Made by a program: the position numbers and the translations under genes. Shown piece by piece: positions 17,958 to 27,554 of a DNA stretch of 64,000 nt. Position 1 is the first letter of the stretch; every line of letters begins with the position of its first letter. This DNA is from Terriglobia bacterium (GTDB taxonomy: Bacteria > Acidobacteriota > Terriglobia > Versatilivoradales > Versatilivoraceae): positions 244,924 through 308,923 of the forward strand of contig JAKUNG010000001.1 of NCBI GenBank assembly GCA_022452285.1, given 5' to 3'. The notes beneath the pieces are model-generated. The model did no database searches. It saw only the letters and a program-made list of their open reading frames with translations, and had not been told where the DNA came from.

Positions 17958-18770
17958 TTACTCAGCTTTCTTGGCTTCTTGCCAAAACTGTTCCATTTCT
18001 TCGACTGAGCTGTCCTTGAAATTCTTACCAGCTTTTCTCAAAGATTCTTCAACAAATTGAAATCGCTGTATAAACTTATAATTTGTCTTACGTAAGGCTG
18101 TTTCTGGATCAACTTTTAAAAACCTTGCTATATTGACCATTACAAAAAACAAATCCCCGATTTCTTCTTCAACCTGAATCCGTTGACCAGAATCACTAGA
18201 ACACTCAATGGCTTCCTTTAACTCATCAATTTCCTCCTGCAACTTTACAAGGATTTCATCAACTTTATTCCAGTCAAAACCTACTCTTGACACCTTACTA
18301 GTAAGTTTGTGGGCCATCAATAATGCGGGCAGAGTTGGCAAATGTGCCAAAATTGAATCAGCTTGAAGTTTTGCATTCCCAGTTTTTACCTTGCTTACTC
18401 GCTCTTTTCGTTTGATAGCTTCCCAGCTCTCAAGAACCTGATCGGAATTTATATTCTTATCCTTGTTAAAAACATGAGGATGACGACGAATCATTTTATT
18501 AAGCACCTCACTGATGACATCCTCAATATCAAAAAAACCTTCGGCTTCAGCTATCTGAGAAAGAAACACAATTTGAAAAAGTAAGTCTCCCAGCTCGTCA
18601 CAGAAAGCTTTATGATCATTGGTATCCATAGCTTCAAGAACTTCATAAGCTTCCTCTAACAGCATTGGTTTTAAAGTATCAAACGATTGTTGACGGTCCC
18701 AAGGACACCCATCTGGACCCCTCAGTTGATCAACAAGTCTAACTAAATTTGGAAATTTATCACCTCTCAT
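17958..18770 (-). CDS. mazG: Nucleoside triphosphate pyrophosphohydrolase MazG
   Basis: The 270-residue enzyme hydrolyses non-canonical or excess NTPs to NMP and pyrophosphate. Two MazG domains are visible: the first with GCPWDRQQSFDTLKP and EEAYEVLEA (about 20-46), and the second with EEEIDELKEAI (about 184-194) and EEIGDLFFVMVNIAR (about 208-222). Both hold the acidic ExxE and ExxD metal-binding patterns. Length fits the two-domain E. coli-type MazG. It is convergent with the sulfur carrier gene and followed on its own strand by nothing closely linked. Confidence 0.94.
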   Translation of the reverse strand: MRGDKFPNLVRLVDQLRGPDGCPWDRQQSFDTLKPMLLEEAYEVLEAMDTNDHKAFCDELGDLLFQIVFLSQIAEAEGFFDIEDVISEVLNKMIRRHPHVFNKDKNINSDQVLESWEAIKRKERVSKVKTGNAKLQADSILAHLPTLPALLMAHKLTSKVSRVGFDWNKVDEILVKLQEEIDELKEAIECSSDSGQRIQVEEEIGDLFFVMVNIARFLKVDPETALRKTNYKFIQRFQFVEESLRKAGKNFKDSSVEEMEQFWQEAKKAE

Positions 18771-18936
18771 ATAGGATGCCTCTAAAGTTACCCTACCTTA
18801 GTACCACCTAATCGAAATGGAAACTATTGCTGGTCTATTACAAAAAATATTCTTTTCAAAAGAAAACCTATATTGAACTGTAACCTTAAAACATTTAATC
18901 AGTTCAAGTTAGTCGTATTGATTCATTTCTCATGAG

Positions 18937-20655
18937 TCATAGGTGGTCCAATTCTTCTTCTAACATCTGCATCAGAGGCTGTATTGTTTCTGGGCCAAAA
19001 TTAAATTTAATTCCAGCCTTAGAAAATAATTCAGGAAGAGGCCTACTTCCACCTAGTTGAAGAGCTGACCAGTAATCGCTAACTGCACTCCTGAGATCAT
19101 TCTTAGAATTAAACCAGACCTGGAGTGCTCCTAGTTGGGCAATTCCATATTCAATGTAGTAAAAAGGTAATTCAAAGATATGTAATTGTCGATGCCACTG
19201 ACACTGCAGTGCTCTTTCCAATCCATCCCAAATTTCAATGCCACCAAATCGCTGGTGCAATGAAACCCATTTTTCTCGTCTCTCTAATGCCGTATGCCCT
19301 GGATTGGTATATATCCAGTGTTGAAATGCATCTACTTGAGCAATCCAAGGCAAAATTTCCACGATTCCTTCTAAATGTTTTTTGTGAGACCGATTCAAAT
19401 CTTCTTCATTACTATAAAAAACATTCAAGTGTTTGTTGGCTAATAATTCCATACTCATTGAAGCAACTTCACAAAATTCCATTGGGGCATGACGATAATA
19501 TCCAAGAGGTTGTTGACGGGTAGCAAAAACATGGAGAGCGTGTCCGGATTCATGGAGAAGGGTTCTTAGATCCTCATCCACACCAACAGAGTTCATAAAA
19601 ATAAATGGCAATCTTGCCTCGCTCAAAGTGGATTGATACCCACCAGGTGCTTTATTTTTTCTGCTTTCAAGGTTGAACAACTTTGAATCCTGCATTATTT
19701 CAAGAAAACTGCTAAAGCGAGAATCAACCCTTCCAACCATCCCAATGCAACCATTTACTAAAGAGCTGGTGTTTTTAAAAGGCTTTAGAGGCTGACGATT
19801 TTTTGGGTCGACATTTAAATCCCAAGGCCTTAACTGTTTCAAATTCAACTCTTTTGCTCTTAGTTGTTGTAATTTTCTGGCTAGTGGTACTACATAGGTT
19901 TCTACCCCTTCATGAAAACTAAAACAATCCTGAGGTTTGTAATCAAATCGTTCTAGACGAAGAAAACTAAAATCTCTATAGGAAGAAAAACCTGCATTAA
20001 TGGCTATTTTTTCTCGTATTTTTAGTAATTGCTCAAAGATTTTCTCTAAATGTGCTTGCTCTTTCAATCGCCTTTCTGTCACAGCCTCCCAAGCTAATTT
20101 TCGCTGGCTTCTAGACGGATATTCAAGATAACTTTTCATCTGTTGGAGGGTCTGTTCTCTACCTTCAAACTTAACAGTTAATGCACCTATAATTTTTTGA
20201 TAACCTTGACTCAATTTTGACTCTTCAGTTTCTAAACTAACATTAGCTTCGCAAAAAAGTTCAACATCGTTTTGAATGCTTCTGTTGAAAACAAAATACT
20301 TCTTCGGGTCCAAGCTCTGTCGAGAAACAGAGTCTAGAAACTTATGCTTAAGATAATCATTAGCGGTCTTAATATTTTCTGCAATCTTTTCCAAAAACTC
20401 AAAATAAGAGCTCTCAAGATTTTTGTCAGCAGTATTGCACGTCATTTTAATGTAACGTAGAGAACCTTCTTCATTAAGGACATCGTTTAGTTCACTCCAG
20501 TCAAACAACCATTGCTCTAGGGCTTCAACAGAATCAACATTTCTCTCCTGCAAAGTCTTAAAGAATGGTTCTATATTTTTCCAATCGGAATAATCAAGCT
20601 CCCCTGGCAAATAACGACGATCAAACTGATGAGGAAGTTGAGTTAATATATTCAT
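18937..20655 (-). CDS. M3-family oligoendopeptidase (PepF-like)
   Basis: The 572-residue cytoplasmic zinc peptidase degrades oligopeptides. The zinc-binding HESGH is at His368-His372, and the third ligand Glu lies in the downstream EFCEVASMSMELL helix (about 393-405). The N-terminal helical lid region (about 1-200) and FNFGPETIQPL-type end fit the M3 oligoendopeptidase F family. There is no signal peptide. It is transcribed divergently from rpiB across a 528-base gap. Confidence 0.93.
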   Translation of the reverse strand: MNILTQLPHQFDRRYLPGELDYSDWKNIEPFFKTLQERNVDSVEALEQWLFDWSELNDVLNEEGSLRYIKMTCNTADKNLESSYFEFLEKIAENIKTANDYLKHKFLDSVSRQSLDPKKYFVFNRSIQNDVELFCEANVSLETEESKLSQGYQKIIGALTVKFEGREQTLQQMKSYLEYPSRSQRKLAWEAVTERRLKEQAHLEKIFEQLLKIREKIAINAGFSSYRDFSFLRLERFDYKPQDCFSFHEGVETYVVPLARKLQQLRAKELNLKQLRPWDLNVDPKNRQPLKPFKNTSSLVNGCIGMVGRVDSRFSSFLEIMQDSKLFNLESRKNKAPGGYQSTLSEARLPFIFMNSVGVDEDLRTLLHESGHALHVFATRQQPLGYYRHAPMEFCEVASMSMELLANKHLNVFYSNEEDLNRSHKKHLEGIVEILPWIAQVDAFQHWIYTNPGHTALERREKWVSLHQRFGGIEIWDGLERALQCQWHRQLHIFELPFYYIEYGIAQLGALQVWFNSKNDLRSAVSDYWSALQLGGSRPLPELFSKAGIKFNFGPETIQPLMQMLEEELDHL

Positions 20656-21183
20656 AGTTCTTTACCCTTTAATTTGAAACCTTCATTTGGACAAAGCTCC
20701 TTGGATTATCCTTAATAAATTCGATTGAAAAGTATTAATCCTAGAAAAAATTTGATCTTAAGTATTTAAGTCTACCTAGATCTGATTCCTAGTAAAGGCG
20801 TTTTTCTAATTGATTAAACATATAGACTTTAAGCAAAAAGATGAACACGATTAATTAATATATCTTTAACTAAAAAATATTTTCTGAATAAATAGGTTCC
20901 TAGTTAGACTAGATAATTCATATGTGACTAAGAATTTTTCCTCTAGTAAACCGTAAAATCAAACGAACACCTAAATTTACCCACGAAGATGTCCAGTGAA
21001 CTCTTCCAGCATTTTTGTTTTTGGGTTAAGCTAGAAATGTAATTTCCAATTTTAAGACTGGTTTTCACATTTAAAGATTAGTGAAAAAATAATTCTTGGT
21101 CACTCTTAATCACTTAATCCATTAATTCCAATCACGCTGACTATCTTAATTCTATAGAATTCAAAGAAAGGTAAAAAAAGACC
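20656..21183. other. Divergent intergenic region (528 bases)
   Basis: AT-rich spacer between the M3 peptidase and rpiB. I find no RNA gene, ORF remnant or repeat other than the palindrome at 21148-21161. It presumably carries both promoters, but no confident -35/-10 pair stands out. Confidence 0.5.
21148..21161. repeat. 14-base perfect palindrome upstream of rpiB
   Basis: AATTCTATAGAATT is fully self-complementary and ends 22 bases before the rpiB ATG, overlapping the place where a leader or operator would be. A regulator site is possible; chance in AT-rich DNA is not excluded. Confidence 0.3.
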
Positions 21184-21633
21184 ATGCTAGTTGCACTGGG
21201 TTCTGACCATGCGGGTTTTCCTCTCAAAGAAAGCGTTAAGGAGTTTATCAAAGCCCAAGGTCATACAATCAAGGACTATGGAACCTATAGTTCGGCCTCA
21301 GTTGATTATCCTGACTTTGCTGAAAAAGTAGGTGTTGCACTAGGAAATTCAGAGGCTGATCGTGGAATTGTAATATGTGGCAGCGGTGTAGGTGCTTCTA
21401 TAGCTATCAATAAGTTACCCGGAATTCGTGCAGGACTTTGTCACGACACTTATTCTGCCCACCAGGGTGTAGAACACGATGACATGAATGTGCTGGTTCT
21501 CGGAGCACGGATAATTGGATTGGAGTTAGCTCGTGAATTAATACAAACCTATTTAAGAGCTAAGTTCACAGATGAGGACCGCCATAGAAGGCGCCTAGAA
21601 AAAATTAAAAAAATCGAGAGTCGTTATAGTTAG
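21184..21633 (+). CDS. rpiB: Ribose-5-phosphate isomerase B
   Basis: The 149-residue RpiB/LacAB-family isomerase interconverts ribose-5-phosphate and ribulose-5-phosphate in the pentose phosphate pathway. GSDHAGFPLK (7-16) and the active-site CGSGVGASIAINKLPGIRAGLCHD region (about 64-87, catalytic Cys64) are intact. DDMNVLVLGARIIG (about 99-112) binds phosphate. GAAAGG lies upstream of the ATG. It is followed 47 bases later by phosphoglucose isomerase, so both sugar-phosphate isomerases are probably co-transcribed. Confidence 0.95.
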   Translation: MLVALGSDHAGFPLKESVKEFIKAQGHTIKDYGTYSSASVDYPDFAEKVGVALGNSEADRGIVICGSGVGASIAINKLPGIRAGLCHDTYSAHQGVEHDDMNVLVLGARIIGLELARELIQTYLRAKFTDEDRHRRRLEKIKKIESRYS

Positions 21634-21680
21634 TTACTGGAGAGTTAAAAATTGTATTTTTTTAAACTGGATAAATAACC

Positions 21681-23438
21681 TTGAACAATCAGTTTAGCGA
21701 ACAAGAAAATGTAACTATAAACCAGCTAACTTATTCCATTGGGGAAAAATCTCTTAAGGCTTTCTCAGTTAGCATTGATGACTGGAAAATTAAGAATAAG
21801 GTCCTTCGCTTATGGAAAAATGATGGCACCCTCTGGACTAACTCAGGGGAACATCATTGGCTTGGTTGGTTAACTATAACTTTAGGAAAATCTTCTGACG
21901 CACAAAGTCTTTTAAAGATCTCTCATGAAATTAACCATGAAGGATTTTCTCAAATTTTACTGATTGGTATGGGTGGGGCTAGCCTTTTTGCTGAAGTTCT
22001 GAAGAAGACGTTTGGCAAGTTAGGAGGCTTCCCTGAACTCTATGTTTTGGACTCGATTAATCCTAAACAGATTAAAGCAGTAGAATCCAAACTCGATCTT
22101 ACTCGGACATTATTCATTGTTTCAAGTAAATCTGGAAGTACCTTAGAAACAGATCTTCTGAGACAATATTTCTTTAAAAAACTTAGAGAACTTTTTGGAG
22201 AAATTCAAGCTGGACGTCATTTCCTTGCTATTACTGACCCTGAATCGAAACTCCATGAAATAGCTAAAACTCACCACTTTCGTTCTATTTCACTGGGAGA
22301 TCCCTCTATTGGAGGACGTTTTTCAGCTTTATCCATTTTTGGAAAGGTTCCGGGAGTTTTAATGGGCATAGACATGGCTAAATTTATTAATCGCGCGAAT
22401 TATATGGTAAAAGCTTGTAATGCATATGCTGACGAAATCAATAATCCGGGTCTCATTCTAGGCACTATTCTAGCTATCTTAGGATCCCAACAGAAAAATA
22501 AAGTGACTTTCATTGTTTCTCCTGAAATTTCAGGAATATCCTCTTGGTTAGAACAACTATTAGCCGAATCTACAGGAAAAAAGGGTAAGGGCCTCATACC
22601 AATCGAAGGCGAGCAAACGGGGCCACCAGAAGTATACAGTTCTGATCGTATTTTTATTTACTTACGATTTGTGCAGACAAAACAACTTAAATTAGATCAG
22701 GCCGTTGAAAAGATCCAAAAAGCTGGTCATCCAGTTATCCGTATTGTAGTTGAGGACCTCTACAATCTCAGCCAAGAGTTTTTTCGTTGGGAAATTGCCG
22801 TAGCGGTAGCTGGATCTATCCTGCAAATAAATCCATTCAACCAACCAGACGTTGAAGTTAGCAAGTTTGCAACAAACAATCTAGTTGCCCAGCACAAAAA
22901 AGCCGGTTTATTACCCCTAGAAAATCCAATCCTTTGTGAAAATGGGTTTGGTCTATTTGCCTCTCAACAAAATCGGAAATTTTTGAGTCAAATGACAGGA
23001 CCTAGTTGTTCCATGGTAGATCTGATTAGAGCACATCTTAATAGACTCCAGTCTGGTGATTATTTTGCAATCCTAGCTTATCTTGATATGAATGATATTC
23101 ATCAAAAACATCTTCAAACTATTCGTCACGTTGTCAGAAACCAACTACAAGTTGCCACTTGCCTGAGTTTTGGCCCTCGTTTTCTCCATTCTATTGGTCA
23201 GCTCTACAAAGGAGGACCTAATAATGGTGTTTTTCTCCAAATTACCTGTCAAACAGAACTTGACCTGAAGATACCATCTCAAAATTGTACATTTGGATTT
23301 ATTGAGGCAAGCCAAGCTCAAGGAGATTTTGAGGTTTTAAGTGCACGCAATCGCCGTATTTTAAGAATACATATTTTTTCTGATCTTACAGAGGGATTAT
23401 CCCGACTTAGCAAATTGATTTCTACAGCCCTAGAATAG
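21681..23438 (+). CDS. pgi: Glucose-6-phosphate isomerase (Tal-Pgi-type Pgi half)
   Basis: A 585-residue SIS-fold protein. The first SIS domain has LLIGMGGASLFAEVL (about 93-107) and the phosphate-binding SSKSGSTLET (about 148-157). GGRFSALS (about 213-220) is the conserved Pgi segment, and the second SIS domain covers about 310-500. It resembles the Pgi part of the fused transaldolase/phosphoglucose isomerase proteins found in several phyla rather than E. coli Pgi. No transaldolase domain is attached or adjacent. The TTG start has only a weak ribosome site. It would isomerise glucose-6-phosphate and fructose-6-phosphate. Confidence 0.82.
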   Translation: MNNQFSEQENVTINQLTYSIGEKSLKAFSVSIDDWKIKNKVLRLWKNDGTLWTNSGEHHWLGWLTITLGKSSDAQSLLKISHEINHEGFSQILLIGMGGASLFAEVLKKTFGKLGGFPELYVLDSINPKQIKAVESKLDLTRTLFIVSSKSGSTLETDLLRQYFFKKLRELFGEIQAGRHFLAITDPESKLHEIAKTHHFRSISLGDPSIGGRFSALSIFGKVPGVLMGIDMAKFINRANYMVKACNAYADEINNPGLILGTILAILGSQQKNKVTFIVSPEISGISSWLEQLLAESTGKKGKGLIPIEGEQTGPPEVYSSDRIFIYLRFVQTKQLKLDQAVEKIQKAGHPVIRIVVEDLYNLSQEFFRWEIAVAVAGSILQINPFNQPDVEVSKFATNNLVAQHKKAGLLPLENPILCENGFGLFASQQNRKFLSQMTGPSCSMVDLIRAHLNRLQSGDYFAILAYLDMNDIHQKHLQTIRHVVRNQLQVATCLSFGPRFLHSIGQLYKGGPNNGVFLQITCQTELDLKIPSQNCTFGFIEASQAQGDFEVLSARNRRILRIHIFSDLTEGLSRLSKLISTALE

Positions 23439-23659
23439 ACTGACTGAATTTTTGTAAGTCAAAAGGACAATCTTATTTCAAGTTTGTTTTTAAAAGATAT
23501 TGAAAATGTGATAAATCAATCTATTGTTCTGGCATCCTGCATAACTAGGAATAGTTTCAATCACCCCAGCACTCAAATATGCTGGTCACGCGAAAGATTT
23601 CAGCAGGCTTCCCAGCAATCTAAAGTAAATATGATTTAAGAAAATGAAGTCTTAACACT

Positions 23660-26005
23660 ATGACTAAAAAACAATTTTCTGAAAGTTTCTTGAGTAAAGC
23701 TAGAAGTAAGATTATTTCTATCTTGGGTTCCGGTAGTGGATCGAATGAACGTCCGTATTTAAAAAATCATAATGAAAGTAATATCCCTGGATTTTTTATT
23801 ATTGGTGATTTAGCTGGAGCAGTTGTCATCAAACATGCCATGGAACAAGGTTTCAAGGTAATTGAACATATCTCTTCTTTACTAAAAAAATCTGATAAGC
23901 AGGATCCCAAATTGCTAGATGTTCTTGTCATTGGGGGTGGCGCTGCAGGACTGAATGCTGCTCTTCAGGCTAGTGAAAGTGGCATGCAATATCTTTTACT
24001 AGAAAAAGAGGTTATTGCAAATACGATTGAAAATTTTCCTGAAGGCAAGTGGGTATATGCTGAACCCGACAAACAACCGCCTAAGGGAAAACTTTGGTTA
24101 GATGGTTCAACTAAAGAAGACTTGATTAAACGATGGCATCAAATCATAACTGAGAATGAACTAAAGCTGCACACTAACGAACCGGTCATTGGATGTAAAA
24201 AAATAAATGGAATCTTTCATGTTTCAACTCCCAAAAGCACCTATCTAGCTAAATATGTAGTGCTCGCATCCGGACAACGAGGTAATCCTAAAAAACTAGA
24301 GGTTTCTGGTGAAGACCAAGAACATGTATACCATCGACTTTATTCCCCAAGAAAATATCATAACGAAAATATTTTAGTTGTAGGAGGTGGTAATTCTGCA
24401 GTAGAAGCAGCCATTATCCTAAGCCAAAGCAATAATGTTACTCTCTCTTACCGAGGAACTGATTTCAGTCGAGTCTTTAACGATAATAAGCGGAAATTGC
24501 AAGATTCGATTCAAACAAATAAGCTCAAAACTGTACTCAGTTCTTCGATTACTGAGTTTAAAAAAAATCAAGCTACTCTTGAAATACAAAAAAATAATTC
24601 GATTGAAAAACAGCAACTTCCATTTGATCATGCTTTTGTATTGATAGGCTCGGATGTGCCAAGAGATTTTCTAAAATCCCTTGGCCTCAAAATGGAAAAC
24701 GATTGGGAAGGTAACCTTCTGAGATCTATAGGATTGACTGTTCTAGGATTTTTTGGGGCCTGGTTATTTGGAGTTAAACAAGGAGGAGATTTCTCATTAC
24801 CAGTAGACTTATCATTCATTCCGACCTGGACGGCTGTTTCTATCTGGTTAATAAGTCTCACTTTGCTCACTCGTTATGGACTTAAGGGAGACCGTTTCTG
24901 TTGGTTAGGTATTTCATTTTTTGTTTGGTACTCAATTTATGGTGTTAAGGTAGGAAAAGGAGAAGAGCTTTGGCCTTACACGAATTGGGGCTATGAGTTC
25001 CTATCTTTCTTTGACCGACCTTGGGCCTTCTGGTATACCGTCCTTTTCACTACTTTAATGACAATCTTCGGACTGCAAGCCCTTAAACGCTGGGGAATAG
25101 ACCATAAAGATAACTACCAGATTTGGCGTTATATATGCCTATTAAGCTTTCAGTGGAGTTTTTTTTTCCTAATCCCTGAATTCCTTTTTCAAACAGCTGT
25201 AAATCACCAATGGATTGGCGAAAGGCTTGCTAGTGATCCTACTTTTGCTGAACAGGCTTGGAGAAGTTATGGGATTATTTATGCTTGGCCACTTTTCTTC
25301 TATACTTTCTTCTATGATCCCCATCAAGTCTGGGTGGTTTGGGGGGTATTTCTTACTTTCATAATAATTCCAATCTTTGTTCTATTCCAAGGAAAACGAT
25401 ATTGCTCTTGGATATGTGGCTGTGGGGGTCTGGCAGAAACCTTAGGTGACAGGTGGCGGCATTTAGCCCCAAAAGGGAAAAATTCTGTTTGGTGGGAATG
25501 GATGAATTTAGCCGTGTTAATTTTTGCAACACTTGTAACCATCTTAGTACTAATCAAAGACACATATGGTCTATTTTCCCAAGGTGCAGATATCGGCATC
25601 CAGATTTATCGAATATATGCTGACGTTTGGCTGGTGGGAATACTACCGGTAACTCTATATCCATTCCTTGGGGGGAAAATATGGTGCCGATATTGGTGTC
25701 CACTTGCAAAACTTATGGAATTACAAGCCCAGCTTTTCTCGAAGTTGAAGTGGGCCCGTTTTAAGATCATTGCTAATGAAAAATGCATTGGCTGTGATGA
25801 GTGCTCACGAAATTGTCAGGTAGGAATTGACGTAATGAATTTTGCCCTTAAACAAGAAGTCTTAGACAATAAGAATAGTTCCTGTATAGCATGCGGAATT
25901 TGTGTTACTACATGTCCTATGGACGTACTCTCATTTGATAAATTAGTTCAAATTGACCAGCCTCCGCTCAGCCCCACTCAAAGTTTATCCCGGAAATCTT
26001 TCTAA
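23660..26005 (+). CDS. FAD/NAD(P) oxidoreductase fused to NapH-like membrane Fe-S module
   Basis: The 781-residue protein has three parts. Residues 1-80 hold SNIPGFFIIGDLAGAVVIKHA, which looks like the C-terminal FAD-contact segment of a thioredoxin-reductase-like enzyme placed first. Residues about 85-345 are a thioredoxin-reductase/YpdA-like core with FAD loop IGGGAAGLNA (91-100) and NAD(P) loop VGGGNSAVEA (241-250), without a CxxC disulfide. Residues about 350-700 hold several helices plus NapH-type CSWICGCGG and CRYWCPL motifs. Then come two [4Fe-4S] sets, CIGCDECSRNC and CIACGICVTTC. It should pass electrons between NAD(P)H/FAD and a membrane or periplasmic acceptor. The partner and direction are unknown. 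Confidence 0.8.
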   Translation: MTKKQFSESFLSKARSKIISILGSGSGSNERPYLKNHNESNIPGFFIIGDLAGAVVIKHAMEQGFKVIEHISSLLKKSDKQDPKLLDVLVIGGGAAGLNAALQASESGMQYLLLEKEVIANTIENFPEGKWVYAEPDKQPPKGKLWLDGSTKEDLIKRWHQIITENELKLHTNEPVIGCKKINGIFHVSTPKSTYLAKYVVLASGQRGNPKKLEVSGEDQEHVYHRLYSPRKYHNENILVVGGGNSAVEAAIILSQSNNVTLSYRGTDFSRVFNDNKRKLQDSIQTNKLKTVLSSSITEFKKNQATLEIQKNNSIEKQQLPFDHAFVLIGSDVPRDFLKSLGLKMENDWEGNLLRSIGLTVLGFFGAWLFGVKQGGDFSLPVDLSFIPTWTAVSIWLISLTLLTRYGLKGDRFCWLGISFFVWYSIYGVKVGKGEELWPYTNWGYEFLSFFDRPWAFWYTVLFTTLMTIFGLQALKRWGIDHKDNYQIWRYICLLSFQWSFFFLIPEFLFQTAVNHQWIGERLASDPTFAEQAWRSYGIIYAWPLFFYTFFYDPHQVWVVWGVFLTFIIIPIFVLFQGKRYCSWICGCGGLAETLGDRWRHLAPKGKNSVWWEWMNLAVLIFATLVTILVLIKDTYGLFSQGADIGIQIYRIYADVWLVGILPVTLYPFLGGKIWCRYWCPLAKLMELQAQLFSKLKWARFKIIANEKCIGCDECSRNCQVGIDVMNFALKQEVLDNKNSSCIACGICVTTCPMDVLSFDKLVQIDQPPLSPTQSLSRKSF

Positions 26006-26604
26006 GAAACATTTTCTCCCTTTTCGAAGACTGAACATTCATTAAAATCCCCATTCTTATCTAGACTCACCTTGGCAACAAATTGGTTGCTGATTACTTG
26101 CTTCAACCACTTATCCTGACCAGACAGATCCAACAAACCCAACAGCATGCGGATCGACCCTGCATGAGCGGTTACTAAAATATTCAATCCAAGAAATTCA
26201 TTACACAATTTTCTAATAAAAAGAGAGCTTCTCTGCTTCAAATCTTCAAAACCCTCACCCCCTGGATACCTTTTATTACGGATTTCTCTATAATTTAAAA
26301 AGGCAAAGGCTTCACTGACTGGTCGATTAGTATATTCACCAAAATCAAGTTCTCTAAGGAGAACTGAAACATGTAATGGGCACTTTAACAATAGTATATT
26401 TTTTATTGTTTCTGCAGTTTGTTGAGCTCTTAAAAGATCACTTGAATAAATTAGGTCAAAGCTTATTTTTTTGAGACTTTGACCGACAATTCTGGCATCT
26501 TCTTGGCCCTGCTGGGTAAGGGAGGAAGGAGATTGCCCAGCTACGAGACCACGAAGATTATGAAACGATTGCCCATGGCGAACCAAATAGATGAAAGTAT
26601 TCAA
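26002..26604 (-). CDS. Histidine phosphatase superfamily protein
   Basis: The 200-residue enzyme has the catalytic RHG at Arg9-Gly11 (LVRHGQS), the ELDFGEYTNR acid segment at about 87-96 and the second histidine in VTAHAGSIRML (about 142-152). Candidates are a cobalamin-pathway alpha-ribazole phosphatase, a phosphoglycerate-mutase-like phosphatase or a general sugar phosphatase; sequence alone does not decide. It is the last gene of the minus-strand run starting at ruvX, 33 bases after nfo, and its stop overlaps the end of the oxidoreductase gene on the other strand by 4 bases. Confidence 0.88.
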   Translation of the reverse strand: MNTFIYLVRHGQSFHNLRGLVAGQSPSSLTQQGQEDARIVGQSLKKISFDLIYSSDLLRAQQTAETIKNILLLKCPLHVSVLLRELDFGEYTNRPVSEAFAFLNYREIRNKRYPGGEGFEDLKQRSSLFIRKLCNEFLGLNILVTAHAGSIRMLLGLLDLSGQDKWLKQVISNQFVAKVSLDKNGDFNECSVFEKGENVS

Positions 26605-26637
26605 AGTATGGAACCAAGTTTAAAAAAACTCTTTTAT

Positions 26638-27477
26638 TTACTTAATCAGATTTCTTATTTTTTCTAGATTATCCCGATAGTGCTCTTCCCCACCAGGAGT
26701 CTCAAGAATCATTGGTAACTCATCAAAGCATTTTTCATTAACCAATAATCGAAATGCCTCTAAACCGATACACCCTTTTCCTATATGATCATGACGATCA
26801 ACCCGACTACCTAATTCACGCTTCGAATCATTTAAATGGAAAGCCTTTACCTTGGCTAATCCTATGACCTTTTCTACTTCTTCTAGAGTGTGAAAAAACC
26901 CTTGCCTTGTGCGAAAATCATAGCCAGCTGCAAAAATATGGCAAGTATCAATGCAGACACCTACTCGGTTTGGTTCTTTTAGCTGGAGAAGAATCCTTGC
27001 TAAATGTTCAAACCTATACCCTAATTGACTACCTTGTCCAGCGGTAGTTTCCAACAATATTTGAGTTTGACAATCCTGCTCTCTTTCAAGAATAAAATTG
27101 AGGCTCTCGGCTATGGTCTTAAGACCAGAATTTTCTCCTGAGCCAACGTGCGCCCCAGGATGAACAATAAGATAGGTAATACCAAGTTCTTCACAACGTC
27201 TAAATTCTTGGGAAAAAGCCTCACGTGAACGCATTAAAATTGACTGTTCTGGACTACCAAGATTAATTAAGTACGATGCGTGAGCGGTTGCAATTTGGAT
27301 ATTAGACACATCCATTTCATTCCTGAAACTCTCAATTTCATTTGTTTCCAGTAACTTGACTTTCCATTGTCGTTGATTGCGGGTAAAGATTTGAATAGAT
27401 TCACACCCAAGGCTTTTACCATTTCGAGGGCCATTATGTAACCCCCCAGCAACAGAAACATGAGCACCAAGAATCAT
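26638..27477 (-). CDS. nfo: Endonuclease IV (AP endonuclease)
   Basis: The 279-residue TIM-barrel DNA repair enzyme cuts 5' of abasic sites. The trinuclear zinc ligands are visible in AHVSVAGG (5-12), HPGAHVG (about 106-112), LLETTAGQG (about 142-150), CIDTCHIFAAGYD (about 174-186), HLNDSK (about 209-214), DRHDHIG (about 222-228) and LETPGGE (about 254-260). Length matches the family. It is read from the same strand as bioD, 77 bases after it. Confidence 0.97.
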   Translation of the reverse strand: MILGAHVSVAGGLHNGPRNGKSLGCESIQIFTRNQRQWKVKLLETNEIESFRNEMDVSNIQIATAHASYLINLGSPEQSILMRSREAFSQEFRRCEELGITYLIVHPGAHVGSGENSGLKTIAESLNFILEREQDCQTQILLETTAGQGSQLGYRFEHLARILLQLKEPNRVGVCIDTCHIFAAGYDFRTRQGFFHTLEEVEKVIGLAKVKAFHLNDSKRELGSRVDRHDHIGKGCIGLEAFRLLVNEKCFDELPMILETPGGEEHYRDNLEKIRNLIK

Positions 27478-27554
27478 AAAATGTCCTTAATAAAAATAGT
27501 TGGGAAGAGAAACAAGACTCTAACCTTACCCTGCCTATTTTGTTAATTTCTAAC

